64,000 nucleotides of DNA. Origin: Streptomyces sp. NRRL S-244. GTDB lineage: Bacteria; Actinomycetota; Actinomycetes; Streptomycetales; Streptomycetaceae. The DNA is taken from NCBI RefSeq assembly GCF_000717915.1, contig NZ_JOCX01000012.1, positions 186,001 through 250,000 on the forward strand. Reading direction: 5' to 3'. This document shows, piece by piece, positions 43,518 through 51,284 of this stretch (positions are counted from its first letter, which is position 1; each line of letters begins with the position of its first letter). The notes under the pieces are model-generated. The model ran no database searches and was not told where the DNA came from. It saw only the letters and a program-made list of their open reading frames with translations. A program made the position numbers and the translations under genes.

Positions 43518-44516
43518 ATGACCCCGCTCGTCTATTCGGACTTCGGCACCGGCCGCCACCGCGAGAGCTCGCTCATCCGCCACGCCCTCGGGAGCGTGCA
43601 CGACGAGGTGCTGATCGCAGGCCTCGCGGGCGGGATCGGCTTCATGTACTTCGTCTTCGAGTACGCCGGCCACCTGCCGATGCCGACGATCGTCGCCCAG
43701 GCCCACCCCCAGCCCTGGGTGCAGACGGCTCTGGGCCGGCTGAACGTCCCGTACGAGGCCACGCGCAGCGCCAAACCACGCTGGGGCAGGGTGTGCGCGG
43801 CCCTGGACGACGGGCGTCCGGTGTTCTGCACCGTCGACCGGTCCCGGCTGCCCTGGCATCAGGGCGTCCCGGAGATGGCCGGCGCGGATCCGTACACCGT
43901 GGTCGTGGCGGGGTACGAGGGCGCCGGGGGCGAGACCCTCTACGTCGAGGACGGGGCGAAGGCCCCCTACCGGATCGGCCGGGAGGAGTTCGGCGCCGCC
44001 TGGACGGGGCACCGCAAGGGCCATCACCAGATGGTGGTGCCCACCGGGCCGGCCACCGCCGGGCCGGACCTCGACGAGGCCGTCGCCACCACCGCCGCCC
44101 GGCTCACCGGACCGGTCCTGGGCAACCAGTTCGACGTCAACTTCGGCTTCTCCGGCATGGAGAAGTTCGCCGCGCAGCTGCGCGACACCAGCACCAGGAC
44201 GGGCTGGGAGCGCCGGTTCGCCGGCCCGGAGGCCTTCCGGGTGGGCACCGGGCGGCTGTACGCCTGCCTGGAGGAGGAGTGGACCGCCCCCGGTGCCACC
44301 CGGCCGCTGTACGCCGACTTCCTCGACCTCGCCGGGCGGCGGGAGGCGGCCTCGCTCCTGCGGGATTCCGCCGGGCACTGGTCACGGCTGGCGGCTCTGG
44401 CCCGTACGGCCGAGCCGGACTCCGACGCCGCCGCGCGGCGGGCCCTGTTCGACGCATGCGCCGAACTCGTGGACCGCTCGCTGGAGCTGGAGCGCCGGGC
44501 CGTCGCCCTGCTCTGA
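43518..44516 (+). CDS. BtrH N-terminal-domain/DUF4872 protein, 332 aa
   Basis: The N-terminal ~160 residues match the BtrH_N fold (TGRHRESSLIRHALGS, LAGGIGFMYFVFEY, PVFCTVDRSRLPWHQG, YTVVVAGYEG), as in the butirosin acyltransferase BtrH. The C-terminal half matches DUF4872 (FDVNFGFSGMEKFAAQLRD). In BtrH a papain-like Cys and His catalyse acyl transfer from an ACP; here Cys in VFCTVD and His in PWHQG are candidates. No antibiotic cluster surrounds it, so the acyl donor and acceptor are unknown. The ATG at 43518 fits the family start. Confidence 0.78.
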   Translation: MTPLVYSDFGTGRHRESSLIRHALGSVHDEVLIAGLAGGIGFMYFVFEYAGHLPMPTIVAQAHPQPWVQTALGRLNVPYEATRSAKPRWGRVCAALDDGRPVFCTVDRSRLPWHQGVPEMAGADPYTVVVAGYEGAGGETLYVEDGAKAPYRIGREEFGAAWTGHRKGHHQMVVPTGPATAGPDLDEAVATTAARLTGPVLGNQFDVNFGFSGMEKFAAQLRDTSTRTGWERRFAGPEAFRVGTGRLYACLEEEWTAPGATRPLYADFLDLAGRREAASLLRDSAGHWSRLAALARTAEPDSDAAARRALFDACAELVDRSLELERRAVALL

Positions 44517-44519
44517 GCC

Positions 44520-44568
44520 GTACGGGGCCGTACGGGGCCGTACGGGGCCGTACGGGGCCGTACGGGCC
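44520..44568. repeat. Five tandem 10-bp units (GTACGGGGCC)
   Basis: Four identical 10-bp units from 44520 and a fifth lacking one G. They are intergenic, directly after the BtrH-like stop and running into the terminator hairpin. Related 9-bp GTACGGGCC units occur inside genes at 22261-22284 and 33021-33047. Confidence 0.85.
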
Positions 44569-44594
44569 ACCGCGGCGGGACGCCGCGGTGGCCC
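44564..44594. terminator. Bidirectional hairpin terminator
   Basis: GGGCCACCGCGGC and GCCGCGGTGGCCC are perfect 13-bp arms around GGGAC, between the convergent BtrH-like and ferredoxin genes. Its left arm begins inside the 10-bp repeat. Confidence 0.85.
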
Positions 44595-44596
44595 GC

Positions 44597-44800
44597 TCAC
44601 TCCTCCCGGATGCTGATGGCGGCCACCGGGCAGGCGCGGGCGGCCTCGCGCAGCAGCGGGCTGCCCTTGCCGTCCTCCCGGCCCGGGAGCACCTGGCTGA
44701 AGCCGTCGTCGTCCTGGGTGAACACGTCCGGCGCGGTCAGGGCGCACTGCCCGGCGCCGATGCAGATGTCCGTGTTGATGTCGATGCGCTGTGGCGACAT
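44597..44800 (-). CDS. [3Fe-4S]-type ferredoxin, 67 aa
   Basis: Small electron carrier. Cys residues in CIGAGQC (C-x5-C) and ACPVAA give the three-cysteine pattern of actinobacterial [3Fe-4S] ferredoxins that serve P450s. An acidic N-terminal half would dock the partner. The ATG at 44800 follows GAGGAG. It starts 5 bp after the P450 stop, so it is the natural reductant of that enzyme, itself fed by a ferredoxin reductase elsewhere. Confidence 0.92.
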   Translation of the reverse strand: MSPQRIDINTDICIGAGQCALTAPDVFTQDDDGFSQVLPGREDGKGSPLLREAARACPVAAISIREE

Positions 44801-44805
44801 GCTCC

Positions 44806-45993
44806 TCACCATGCCACGGGGAGTTCGACCATGCCCTGAATGGTGTCGCCGGGCCGGAACGGGATCCGGTCCGGATCGGCCGCCAGCCGGAGCCCGGGCA
44901 GCCGCGCGAACAGCGTCCCGAGGGCGATCTCCATCTCGGCGCGGGCCAGGTTCTGCCCGAGGCACTGGTGGATGCCGAAGCCGAACGCGACGTGGTGCCG
45001 GGCGGACCGGTGCCAGTCCAGCGAGTCCGGCCGCTCGAACGCCGCGGCGTCCCGGTTGATGACGGAGGTGGAGAAGACCACCCCGTCGTCCGGGCGGATC
45101 GTCACCCCGCCGATCTCGATGTCCTCGGTGGCCACCCGCAGCATTCCGTCCGCGATGGACAGGAAGCGCATCAGCTCCTCGACGGCCACCGAGATCAGCG
45201 ACGGGTCGGCGCGCAGCTCGGCCAGCTGCTCCGGATGCCGCAGCAGGGTGAACGTGCCGAGCGAGATCATGTTCGCGGTGGTCTCGTGGCCGGCGACCAG
45301 CAGGATCGCGGCCAGCGAGACCAGCTCATCGACGTCGGTCTCACCGGTCTCCAGGCGGGTGGCGACGAGCTCGTCCAGCAGCCCCTCGCCCGGCTCCCGC
45401 CGCTTGCGCTCGATCAGATCGGCCAGGTAGCCGTTGATCTGGTCCCGCGCGTTCTCCACGTCGGCGAGCTCCGGCCCGCGCAGCAGCAGCCGCGACTGCG
45501 CCTCGAAGAACTCGTGGTCCTCGTACGGGACTCCGAGCAGGGCGCAGATCACCATCGAGGGGACGGGCAGGGCGAAGTCGCCCACCAGCTCGGCCGACGG
45601 GCCCCTGGCGATCATCTCGTCGATCAGCCGGTCCACGGTCTCCTGGATGGCGGGCCGCAGGGCCGCGGTCCGCTTCAGGGTGAAGCTGGGGATGAGCATG
45701 CGGCGCTGGACGTTGTGCTCGGGGTCGTCGAGGCCGAGCAGTGCCGTACGGCGGTTCTGGAGCCCCTTGAACCGCTTGGTGGGTGTGGGGAAGGCCTGGT
45801 TCTGCCGGTCGGCGGAGAGCCGTCCGTCGGAGAGCAGGGCGCGCGCCTCGGCGTGCCCGGTGACCACCCAGACCGAGCGGCCGTCGAAGAGGGTGACCCG
45901 GGAGAGCGGCCGGCTCTCGCGGAGCGGGTCGTACGCGGTCGGCGGGTGGTAGGGGCAGGTTCGGTCCTGGGGAAAGGCAACGGTCTCTGACAT
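44806..45993 (-). CDS. Cytochrome P450 (CYP105-like class I), 395 aa
   Basis: Soluble bacterial monooxygenase. I-helix oxygen groove AGHETT (234-239), E-x-x-R at E273-R276, and heme ligand C344 in FGFGIHQCLGQNLAR. Length is standard. The ATG at 45993 (MSETVAF) with GAGGTG is preferred over an ATG 18 bases upstream. With the ferredoxin gene it forms a two-gene redox unit as in CYP105 clusters. The substrate is unknown; no biosynthetic genes adjoin. A direct repeat upstream (46073-46102) may be its operator. Confidence 0.92.
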   Translation of the reverse strand: MSETVAFPQDRTCPYHPPTAYDPLRESRPLSRVTLFDGRSVWVVTGHAEARALLSDGRLSADRQNQAFPTPTKRFKGLQNRRTALLGLDDPEHNVQRRMLIPSFTLKRTAALRPAIQETVDRLIDEMIARGPSAELVGDFALPVPSMVICALLGVPYEDHEFFEAQSRLLLRGPELADVENARDQINGYLADLIERKRREPGEGLLDELVATRLETGETDVDELVSLAAILLVAGHETTANMISLGTFTLLRHPEQLAELRADPSLISVAVEELMRFLSIADGMLRVATEDIEIGGVTIRPDDGVVFSTSVINRDAAAFERPDSLDWHRSARHHVAFGFGIHQCLGQNLARAEMEIALGTLFARLPGLRLAADPDRIPFRPGDTIQGMVELPVAW

Positions 45994-46072
45994 GCAGCAC
46001 CTCGTAAGCATGGTTCCGTGGGTCCGTCTCGCCGGAATCCATTACATGCCCTAGGCACCTATCTGACCTATG

Positions 46073-46102
46073 CCACTTTCGGCCAGATAGCCCACTTTGG
46101 CC
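46073..46102 (-). promoter_or_regulatory. Direct repeat upstream of the P450-ferredoxin operon
   Basis: CCACTTTCGGCC (46073-46084) and CCACTTTGGCC (46092-46102) repeat with an 18-19 bp period, about two helical turns, 80-110 bp before the P450 start. This block is more AT-rich than its surroundings. Candidate activator or repressor site. Confidence 0.4.
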
Positions 46103-46129
46103 CGCCCGGCCCAGCGGCCGCCGGGACGC

Positions 46130-46468
46130 TCAGAGGTGGGCGTCCAGGAAGGCCCGGAGCTCGGCGCGGCTCATCGCCCCGGCGTGGCTCGCCACGGCCT
46201 CGCCGTCCTTGACGAGGACGACGGTGGGGGCGGCGGCCACGGCGAAACGCCTGGTCGGCTCCGGACAGCGGGTCATGTCGGTGCGTACGGCCGTCAGGCG
46301 CGTGCCGTACTCCTCGGCCGCTTCGGACACGAGCGCGTCCATCGCGCGGCAGGCCTCCAGGGCCTTGGGCCAGGTCCCGGTGAAGTAGGCGAGAACCGGC
46401 CCCTCGGTCATGCCGAGGATGAAGTCGAACTCCTGGTTCTCCAGCGGCTGGTGTACCCGACGTGCCAT
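46130..46468 (-). CDS. Thioredoxin-fold protein lacking the CxxC active site, 112 aa
   Basis: Thioredoxin-like fold: core strands VLAYFTGTWP, LTAVRTDMTRCPEPTRRF and the cis-Pro loop AAAPTVVLVKDG are easy to see. Where thioredoxins have WCGPC this protein has TWPKALEAC, so only one Cys remains and disulfide reduction in the usual way is unlikely. I recall similar Streptomyces proteins with the WPKA motif, so this is a family trait rather than a mutation. AGGAG lies 11 bases before the ATG at 46468. Function unknown. Confidence 0.78.
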   Translation of the reverse strand: MARRVHQPLENQEFDFILGMTEGPVLAYFTGTWPKALEACRAMDALVSEAAEEYGTRLTAVRTDMTRCPEPTRRFAVAAAPTVVLVKDGEAVASHAGAMSRAELRAFLDAHL

Positions 46469-46654
46469 GGGGTGGTGCTCCTGCTTCGTGTGCCGAGTGA
46501 TGCGTGGGCGGGCCCCCATCATCGCCGCCGGGTCCGTCCGGCCCGAATTCCCGTGCGGAACGGGTGTTTCCGCCAAGGGTCCGGGGCGTTTGCCGGGGAT
46601 TGCGGGAGGGCCTTTCGGCCGATGCTCCAGGGCGGTTTTCGCGGGGTAGGGCAC

Positions 46655-46732
46655 ATGCGGGACTTCATGTATGTTGCGCACGGCATTTTCGCCACATGGG
46701 GGCTGATCGCCTTGCATCTGCGGGGTAGTTGA
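46655..46732 (+). CDS. Possible 25-residue hydrophobic peptide
   Basis: ATG 46655 to TGA 46732 encodes MRDFMYVAHGIFATWGLI plus seven residues. The segment is lower in GC than its surroundings and is hydrophobic. Ribosome site is weak (GGGGTAGGGCAC). It sits 24 bp before the lipoprotein gene and might be a leader peptide. The rest of the gap 46469-46654 shows nothing clear. Confidence 0.25.
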   Translation: MRDFMYVAHGIFATWGLIALHLRGS

Positions 46733-46756
46733 TCGGCGTGTCGGGAGGGGTCGTCC

Positions 46757-47410
46757 ATGGAACGTCGCAGGAATCTTCGGAGAGCGGGCCTCGCGCTCGC
46801 GGCGGGTGCGCTGTTCCTCGCGGGCTGCGGGACGTCGGCGGCGGGGAAGGGCGGGAAGGACACGAAGGCGGATCCGGCGGCCTCCGCCTCCGCCTCCGCG
46901 GGCGCCTCCGTCGGCGCGGCGGCGGGCGCGTCGGCGAATGCCTCCGCCGCGCCGCTCAAGCCCGGCGAGGTACGGGTCGGCGGCGCGGTCGGCAAGCCCT
47001 ACACCCTCACCCTCGCCGACCTGCGCAAGCTGCCGCAGAGCTCGGCGCCGGTGAAGTTCACCAGCGCCAAGGGCGATCAGGAGCACACGTACGCGGGCGT
47101 GCCGCTGTACGAGGTGCTGAAGACGGCGGAGCCGCGCTTCGACCAGAGCAAGAAGAACGGCCAGCTGCGCGGGGTGGTCGCCGCGACCGGGGGCGGCGAC
47201 TACCGCGCCGTCTTCGCCTGGGCCGAACTCGACCCCGGGTTCGCCAAGAGCCAGATCCTGCTCGCGGTCTCCGAGGACGGCGTGCCGTTCGACGACGCGG
47301 CCGGACCGCGGCTGGTCGTACCGCAGGACACCAAGGGCGGCCGGTACGTGTCCGAGCTGAACCAGCTGTGGGTCGGGGCCGTCGACCCGGTGGTCGACGG
47401 GGCGAGGTGA
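46757..47410 (+). CDS. Lipoprotein with oxidoreductase molybdopterin-binding-like domain, 217 aa
   Basis: Signal and lipobox FLAGC place C24 on the outer face. An Ala/Ser linker (about 40-66) leads to a domain resembling the sulfite-oxidase (SUOX) molybdopterin fold: KPYTLTLADLRKLPQ, YAGVPLYEVLKTAEP, DYRAVFAWAELDP, PRLVVPQDTKGGRYV. The conserved cofactor Cys of true sulfite oxidases is absent, so it may bind a ligand without being an enzyme. Its stop overlaps the next start by GTGA, so it works with the DyP peroxidase. Confidence 0.75.
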   Translation: MERRRNLRRAGLALAAGALFLAGCGTSAAGKGGKDTKADPAASASASAGASVGAAAGASANASAAPLKPGEVRVGGAVGKPYTLTLADLRKLPQSSAPVKFTSAKGDQEHTYAGVPLYEVLKTAEPRFDQSKKNGQLRGVVAATGGGDYRAVFAWAELDPGFAKSQILLAVSEDGVPFDDAAGPRLVVPQDTKGGRYVSELNQLWVGAVDPVVDGAR

Positions 47411-48669
47411 CGGTGGAGGCCGAGGCGTCGGGCGAGAGCGGCGACGGCCGTTCGGGGGTCGCCCGCCGGGCCCTGCTCGGGGCCGGGGGGCTGGCCGCCC
47501 TGGCCGCGGGCGGCGCCGTACTGACGACCTCCGGGGCCGGCGCCCGGACCGGGGAGCGGCGGCCGGCCGCCGTCATCCCCTTCCACGGCCCGCACCAGGC
47601 CGGGATCCTGACCAGGCGCCAGCCGTACGCGCATCTCGCCGCCCTCGATCTCGGGCCCGACACGGACCGGGCCCGGGCGGCCGCCCTGATGCGCACCTGG
47701 AGCGAGGCGGTGGCCCGGATGAGCGGCGGCGAGCCGCCGGCCGGCGCCGAGAGCGACACGGGCGTCGCCCTCGGCGCCGGGCCCGCCTCGCTCACCGCCA
47801 CCTTCGGTTTCGGGGCGGGCCTCTTCGACCGGCTCGGGCTCGCCGCGGCCCGGCCGCAGGCCCTCGCCCCGCTGCCCGCCTTCAACGACGACCGGCTCGA
47901 CCCGGCCCGCTCCGGCGGCGACCTGTTCGTGCAGATCGGCGCCGACGACCCGTTCGTCGCCGTGCACGCCCTGCGCACCCTCCAGCGGCTGGCCCGGGGC
48001 GCGGCGCGGACCCGCTGGGTGATGTCCGGCTTCACCCGCCCGCCCGGAGCCTCGGCTTCCGCAGCTGCCTCCGGTACCCACCGGAACCTGATGGGCCAGT
48101 TCGACGGCACCGCCAACCCGGCCCCTGCCGAGGACCCCGCCCAGCGGGCCCTGATCCTGGTCTCCGGCCCGGACGCGCCCGCCTGGCTGACCGGGGGCTC
48201 GTACGTGGTCGTACGCCGGATCCGGATGCTCCTCGACACCTGGGAGGGGCTGCCCGTCCACCACCGCGAGGAGGCCGTGGGGCGGCACGTGGCCGACGGG
48301 GCCCCGCTGACCGGCGGCACCGAGCGGACCCCGGTCGACCTGGACGCCGCCCGGCCGGACGGGATCCCCGTCATCGCGGCCAACGCCCACATCCGGCTGG
48401 CCGCGCCGCGCAGCAACGCCGGCGCGACGATGCTGAGGCGCGGATGGTCGTACTACGACGGCCTGCGCCCCGACGGCACTGCGGACGCGGGGCTGCTGTT
48501 CGTCGCCTGGCAGGCGGATCCCCGTACGGGCTTCGTCCCCGTCCAGCGGCGGCTGGCCCGGGGCGACGCGCTCGCGCGGTACACCGAGCACGAGGCGTCC
48601 GCCCTGTTCGCCGTACCGGGCGGGGCCGCGCCGGGGGAATACGTCGGGCAGCGGCTCCTCGAAGGCTGA
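47407..48669 (+). CDS. Tat-exported DyP-type heme peroxidase, 420 aa
   Basis: Twin-arginine signal (VARRALLGAGGLAALAAGG, R20-R21). The body is a DyP peroxidase: TATFGFGAGLFDRLGL, the GxxDG-type motif GQFDGT (catalytic D233), and a distal region with NAHIRLAAP, where a His would ligate heme. DyP enzymes use peroxide to oxidise dyes, lignin-like phenols or, in the EfeB group, act in heme or iron handling. The GTG start at 47407 overlaps the upstream lipoprotein stop, so the two are a functional pair at the membrane. Confidence 0.85.
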   Translation: MTVEAEASGESGDGRSGVARRALLGAGGLAALAAGGAVLTTSGAGARTGERRPAAVIPFHGPHQAGILTRRQPYAHLAALDLGPDTDRARAAALMRTWSEAVARMSGGEPPAGAESDTGVALGAGPASLTATFGFGAGLFDRLGLAAARPQALAPLPAFNDDRLDPARSGGDLFVQIGADDPFVAVHALRTLQRLARGAARTRWVMSGFTRPPGASASAAASGTHRNLMGQFDGTANPAPAEDPAQRALILVSGPDAPAWLTGGSYVVVRRIRMLLDTWEGLPVHHREEAVGRHVADGAPLTGGTERTPVDLDAARPDGIPVIAANAHIRLAAPRSNAGATMLRRGWSYYDGLRPDGTADAGLLFVAWQADPRTGFVPVQRRLARGDALARYTEHEASALFAVPGGAAPGEYVGQRLLEG

Positions 48670-48719
48670 GGACCGGCGCTCCGGGGCCCGTTGTCAGTGG
48701 TGGCTGTGAAGCTGGGCCC

Positions 48720-48989
48720 ATGGACGACAGGATGCTCGGGCGCCGGGTCTACGGCGCCGACCACGACGACCCCGACCCCGGCCCGCGCCCCGGCCACGTC
48801 TACGGCGAACTCGTGGGCGGCCCGCTGGACGGGCTCCTCCTGGACATCACGGACTGGAGCCCGCGCCACCTCGCCGAAGAGGCCCGGCTCCCCACCGAGA
48901 TAGGGCGCTACGGAGCCGGCGGCCGCGCCCACTACCGCCGCCGCGCGGCCGATCCGGACCGCTGGGACTGGTCGGGCGACAGCCGCTGA
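48720..48989 (+). CDS. Small hypothetical protein, 89 aa
   Basis: Charged, cytosolic 89-residue protein (MDDRMLGRRVYGADHDDPDP, ELVGGPLDGLLLDITDWSP, HYRRRAADPDRWDW). The GGPLDG region resembles a short beta-hairpin seen in many small Streptomyces proteins. No membrane segment. Start ATG at 48720 has no strong ribosome site. It lies 50 bp past the DyP gene. Not recognised. Confidence 0.65.
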   Translation: MDDRMLGRRVYGADHDDPDPGPRPGHVYGELVGGPLDGLLLDITDWSPRHLAEEARLPTEIGRYGAGGRAHYRRRAADPDRWDWSGDSR

Positions 48990-49021
48990 TCCGGCCTGAT
49001 CCAAAAGACACGGCCCAGGCG

Positions 49022-49405
49022 TCAGCCGGCGGCGGCGCCCGCGCCCCGGCTCACGTTCCGGGCCCACAGGACCAGCGGGATCTGCAGCGGCAGCCGGGCG
49101 AGCGTCGCGGCCCGGACGGCGGGGGAGCGGCGGCCCGCGTCGACGGCCATCTTCACGTTCGCGGGGAACACCCCGACGAAGAACGCCGCCGCGGCCAGCG
49201 CCGCCACCCGGCGGGTCCGCGGATGGGCGACACCGGCGGCCAGCGCCAGCTCGGCTGCGCCGCTCGCGTACGTCCACTGCCGGGGGGTGCCGGGCAGGGC
49301 GCCGGGGACGATCGCGTCGAACTGCTTCGGCGCGAGCGCGTGCGCGACGCCCGCGGTCGCCAGCAGGCCGGCGAGCAGCAGAGGAGAAGAAGGAGTGCGC
49401 GGCAT
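49022..49405 (-). CDS. DoxX-like small membrane protein, 127 aa
   Basis: Four hydrophobic segments (LLLAGLLATAGVAHALAP, YASGAAELALAAGVAHP, VAALAAAAFFVGVFPANVK, LARLPLQIPLVLWARNV) with the DoxX-type FVGVFPANVKMAVDAG motif. Such proteins are small quinone-related or unknown membrane proteins. GAGAGG precedes the ATG by about eight bases. It is transcribed away from the DGPF gene. Exact function unknown. Confidence 0.78.
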   Translation of the reverse strand: MPRTPSSPLLLAGLLATAGVAHALAPKQFDAIVPGALPGTPRQWTYASGAAELALAAGVAHPRTRRVAALAAAAFFVGVFPANVKMAVDAGRRSPAVRAATLARLPLQIPLVLWARNVSRGAGAAAG

Positions 49406-49501
49406 CGGAAGGTCCTCTCGGAAGGGCCGGAGCCCGCGATCCTACTCGCGGGTAGCGCTTTTCGGCCTGGAAGATTCTTTTCGAAGAAATCTCCGGGGAG
49501 C

Positions 49502-49528
49502 TGTCGATCCGGGCGCCTCCCGTTCGAC
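49502..49528 (+). promoter_or_regulatory. ECF42-type promoter upstream of the DGPF gene
   Basis: TGTCGA (49502-49507) and CGAC (49525-49528), separated by 17 bases, match the -35 TGTCGA and -10 CG(A/T)C elements reported for ECF42 sigma factors. The site lies about 50 bp before the DGPF start, and an ECF42 sigma gene follows. The preceding gap also holds TTCTT-TTCG-AAGAA, a small UUCG hairpin (49475-49488). Confidence 0.65.
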
Positions 49529-49579
49529 GAAGCAGTGAGAGGCGGGGAAAGCCCCCGCCCGTCCGGCCGAGGAGTCACC

Positions 49580-49939
49580 ATGCCGCGCTTCCTTTCCCTG
49601 ATCCGCATCGACGAGCAGGCCCTTCCCGCCAACACCGAGTTCCCTCCGGAGTTCGGCGAGCGCATGGGCGCGCTGATGGAAGAGATCACCAAGGCCGGGG
49701 TCATGCTCGACACCGCCGGGCTGCTCCCCACCGCCGAGGGGACCCGGGTGACCTGGTCCGGCGGCAAGCTGAGCTACACCGACGGGCCCTTCACCGAGAC
49801 CAAGGAGGTCGTCGGCGGCTACGCCATCCTCCAGGCCAAGGACAAGGCCGAGGCGCTGGAGTGGACCAAGCGGTTCCTGGAGATCCACCCCGAGGAGTGG
49901 ACGGTCGGCGCCGAGCTGCGCCAGATCGACGGGAGCTGA
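49580..49939 (+). CDS. DGPF/YCII-related protein, 119 aa
   Basis: Small dimeric-fold protein of the YCII/DGPF family: MPRFLSLIRIDEQ, then the defining D-G-P-F in YTDGPFTETKEVVGGY and the end HPEEWTVGAELRQI. DGPF proteins are the conserved partners of ECF42 sigma factors; their biochemical role is not established. GAGGAG precedes the ATG. The gene is followed after 90 bp by the sigma gene and preceded by a matching promoter. Confidence 0.88.
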   Translation: MPRFLSLIRIDEQALPANTEFPPEFGERMGALMEEITKAGVMLDTAGLLPTAEGTRVTWSGGKLSYTDGPFTETKEVVGGYAILQAKDKAEALEWTKRFLEIHPEEWTVGAELRQIDGS

Positions 49940-50029
49940 CCGCGCCACGACCGCGCCACGACGCGCCACGGCGGCGGGGGCCCCGCGCCGCGCCGCGTTT
50001 GCCCTGCCTCGTCACGGCTGCTCTGATGG

Positions 50030-51265
50030 GTGGCCGTGACGGCAGTGAGTGCGACCCAGGCGGTCGAGACGGTGTTCCGGATCGAGTCGGCGCGGATCAT
50101 CGCCGCTGTCGCGCGCATCGTGCGCGACGTCGGCATCGCCGAGGAGATCGCCCAGGACGCGCTGGTCGCCGCCCTGGAACAGTGGCCGGAGTCGGGTGTC
50201 CCGGACAAGCCGGGCGCCTGGCTCATGGCCACCGCCAAACACCGCGCGATCGACCTCGTGCGCCGCAAGGAGACCTACGCCCGCAAGCTCGCCGAGGTCG
50301 GCCGGACCCTGGAGGACGTACCGCCGCCCGCCGAACCGGCGGCCCCGGACGACATCGACGACGACCTGCTGCGGCTGATCTTCACCGCCTGCCATCCCGT
50401 CCTGGCCACCGAGGCCCGGATCGCGCTCACCCTGCGGCTGATGGGCGGGCTGACCACCCAGGAGATCGCCCGCGCCTTCCTCACCTCGGAGCCCACCGTC
50501 GCCCAGCGCATCGTCCGGGCGAAGCGGGCCCTGGCCAAGGCGGGGGTGCCCTTCGAAGTCCCGTACGGAGCCGACCGCGAGGAGCGGCTCGCCTCGGTCC
50601 TGGAGGTCATCTACCTGATCTTCAACGAGGGCTACTCGGCGACCGCCGGCGACGACCTCGTCCGCCCCGCCCTGTGCGAGGACGCCCTGCGGCTGGCCCG
50701 GGTACTGGCCGGCCTGATGCCCAAGGAGCCCGAGGTGCACGGGCTGGCGGCGCTGCTCGAGTTCCAGGCCTCCCGGATCTCCGCCCGTACCGGCCCCGAC
50801 GGCGAGCCGGTGCTGCTCGCCGACCAGAACCGGTCCAAGTGGAACCGGTTGCTGATCCGCCGGGGCGCCCTGGCCATGCGGCACGCGGGGAGCGGTCCGT
50901 ACTCCGTGCAGGCCGCGATCGCCGGCTGCCACGCGGAGGCCGTGCGCTACGAGGACACGGACTGGGCGACGATCGCCACCCTCTACGGCCGGCTCGTCGA
51001 GCTGGTCCCCTCACCGGTCGTGGAACTCAACCGGGCGGTCGCCGTCTCGATGGCCGAGGGCCCGGAAGCCGCGCTCCCGCTGGTCGACGCCCTGGCCGGG
51101 GAGCCGGCCCTGCGCGCCTACCACCTGCTGCCGAGCGTACGGGGCGACCTGCTGGAGCGGCTGGGCCGCAGGGAAGAGGCCCGGGCCGAGTTCGAACGCG
51201 CCGCCTCGCTCACGCACAACGCACGGGAACGGGACCTGCTGCTGGGGCGTGCCGCCCGCGCGTGA
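50030..51265 (+). CDS. ECF42-group RNA polymerase sigma factor with C-terminal TPR-like domain, 411 aa
   Basis: Extracytoplasmic-function sigma factor. Region sigma-2 is about 15-85 (IVRDVGIAEEIAQDALVAAL, RRKETYARKLAEV) and sigma-4 about 120-175 (LTLRLMGGLTTQEIARAFLT, SEPTVAQRIVRAKRAL). The long C-terminal ~230-residue extension (YLIFNEGYSATAGDD, LNRAVAVSM, YHLLPSVRGDLLERLGR) is the TPR-like domain characteristic of ECF42, which is required for activity and replaces an anti-sigma factor. Start GTG 50030 (an in-frame GTG lies 6 bases downstream). The signal that activates it is unknown. Confidence 0.9.
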   Translation: MAVTAVSATQAVETVFRIESARIIAAVARIVRDVGIAEEIAQDALVAALEQWPESGVPDKPGAWLMATAKHRAIDLVRRKETYARKLAEVGRTLEDVPPPAEPAAPDDIDDDLLRLIFTACHPVLATEARIALTLRLMGGLTTQEIARAFLTSEPTVAQRIVRAKRALAKAGVPFEVPYGADREERLASVLEVIYLIFNEGYSATAGDDLVRPALCEDALRLARVLAGLMPKEPEVHGLAALLEFQASRISARTGPDGEPVLLADQNRSKWNRLLIRRGALAMRHAGSGPYSVQAAIAGCHAEAVRYEDTDWATIATLYGRLVELVPSPVVELNRAVAVSMAEGPEAALPLVDALAGEPALRAYHLLPSVRGDLLERLGRREEARAEFERAASLTHNARERDLLLGRAARA

Positions 51266-51284
51266 ACACGGGCGGCCGGCGTCG

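Noticed and set aside
44520..44568. CRISPR-like array
   Set aside because: Units are 10 bp with no spacers; simple tandem repeat.
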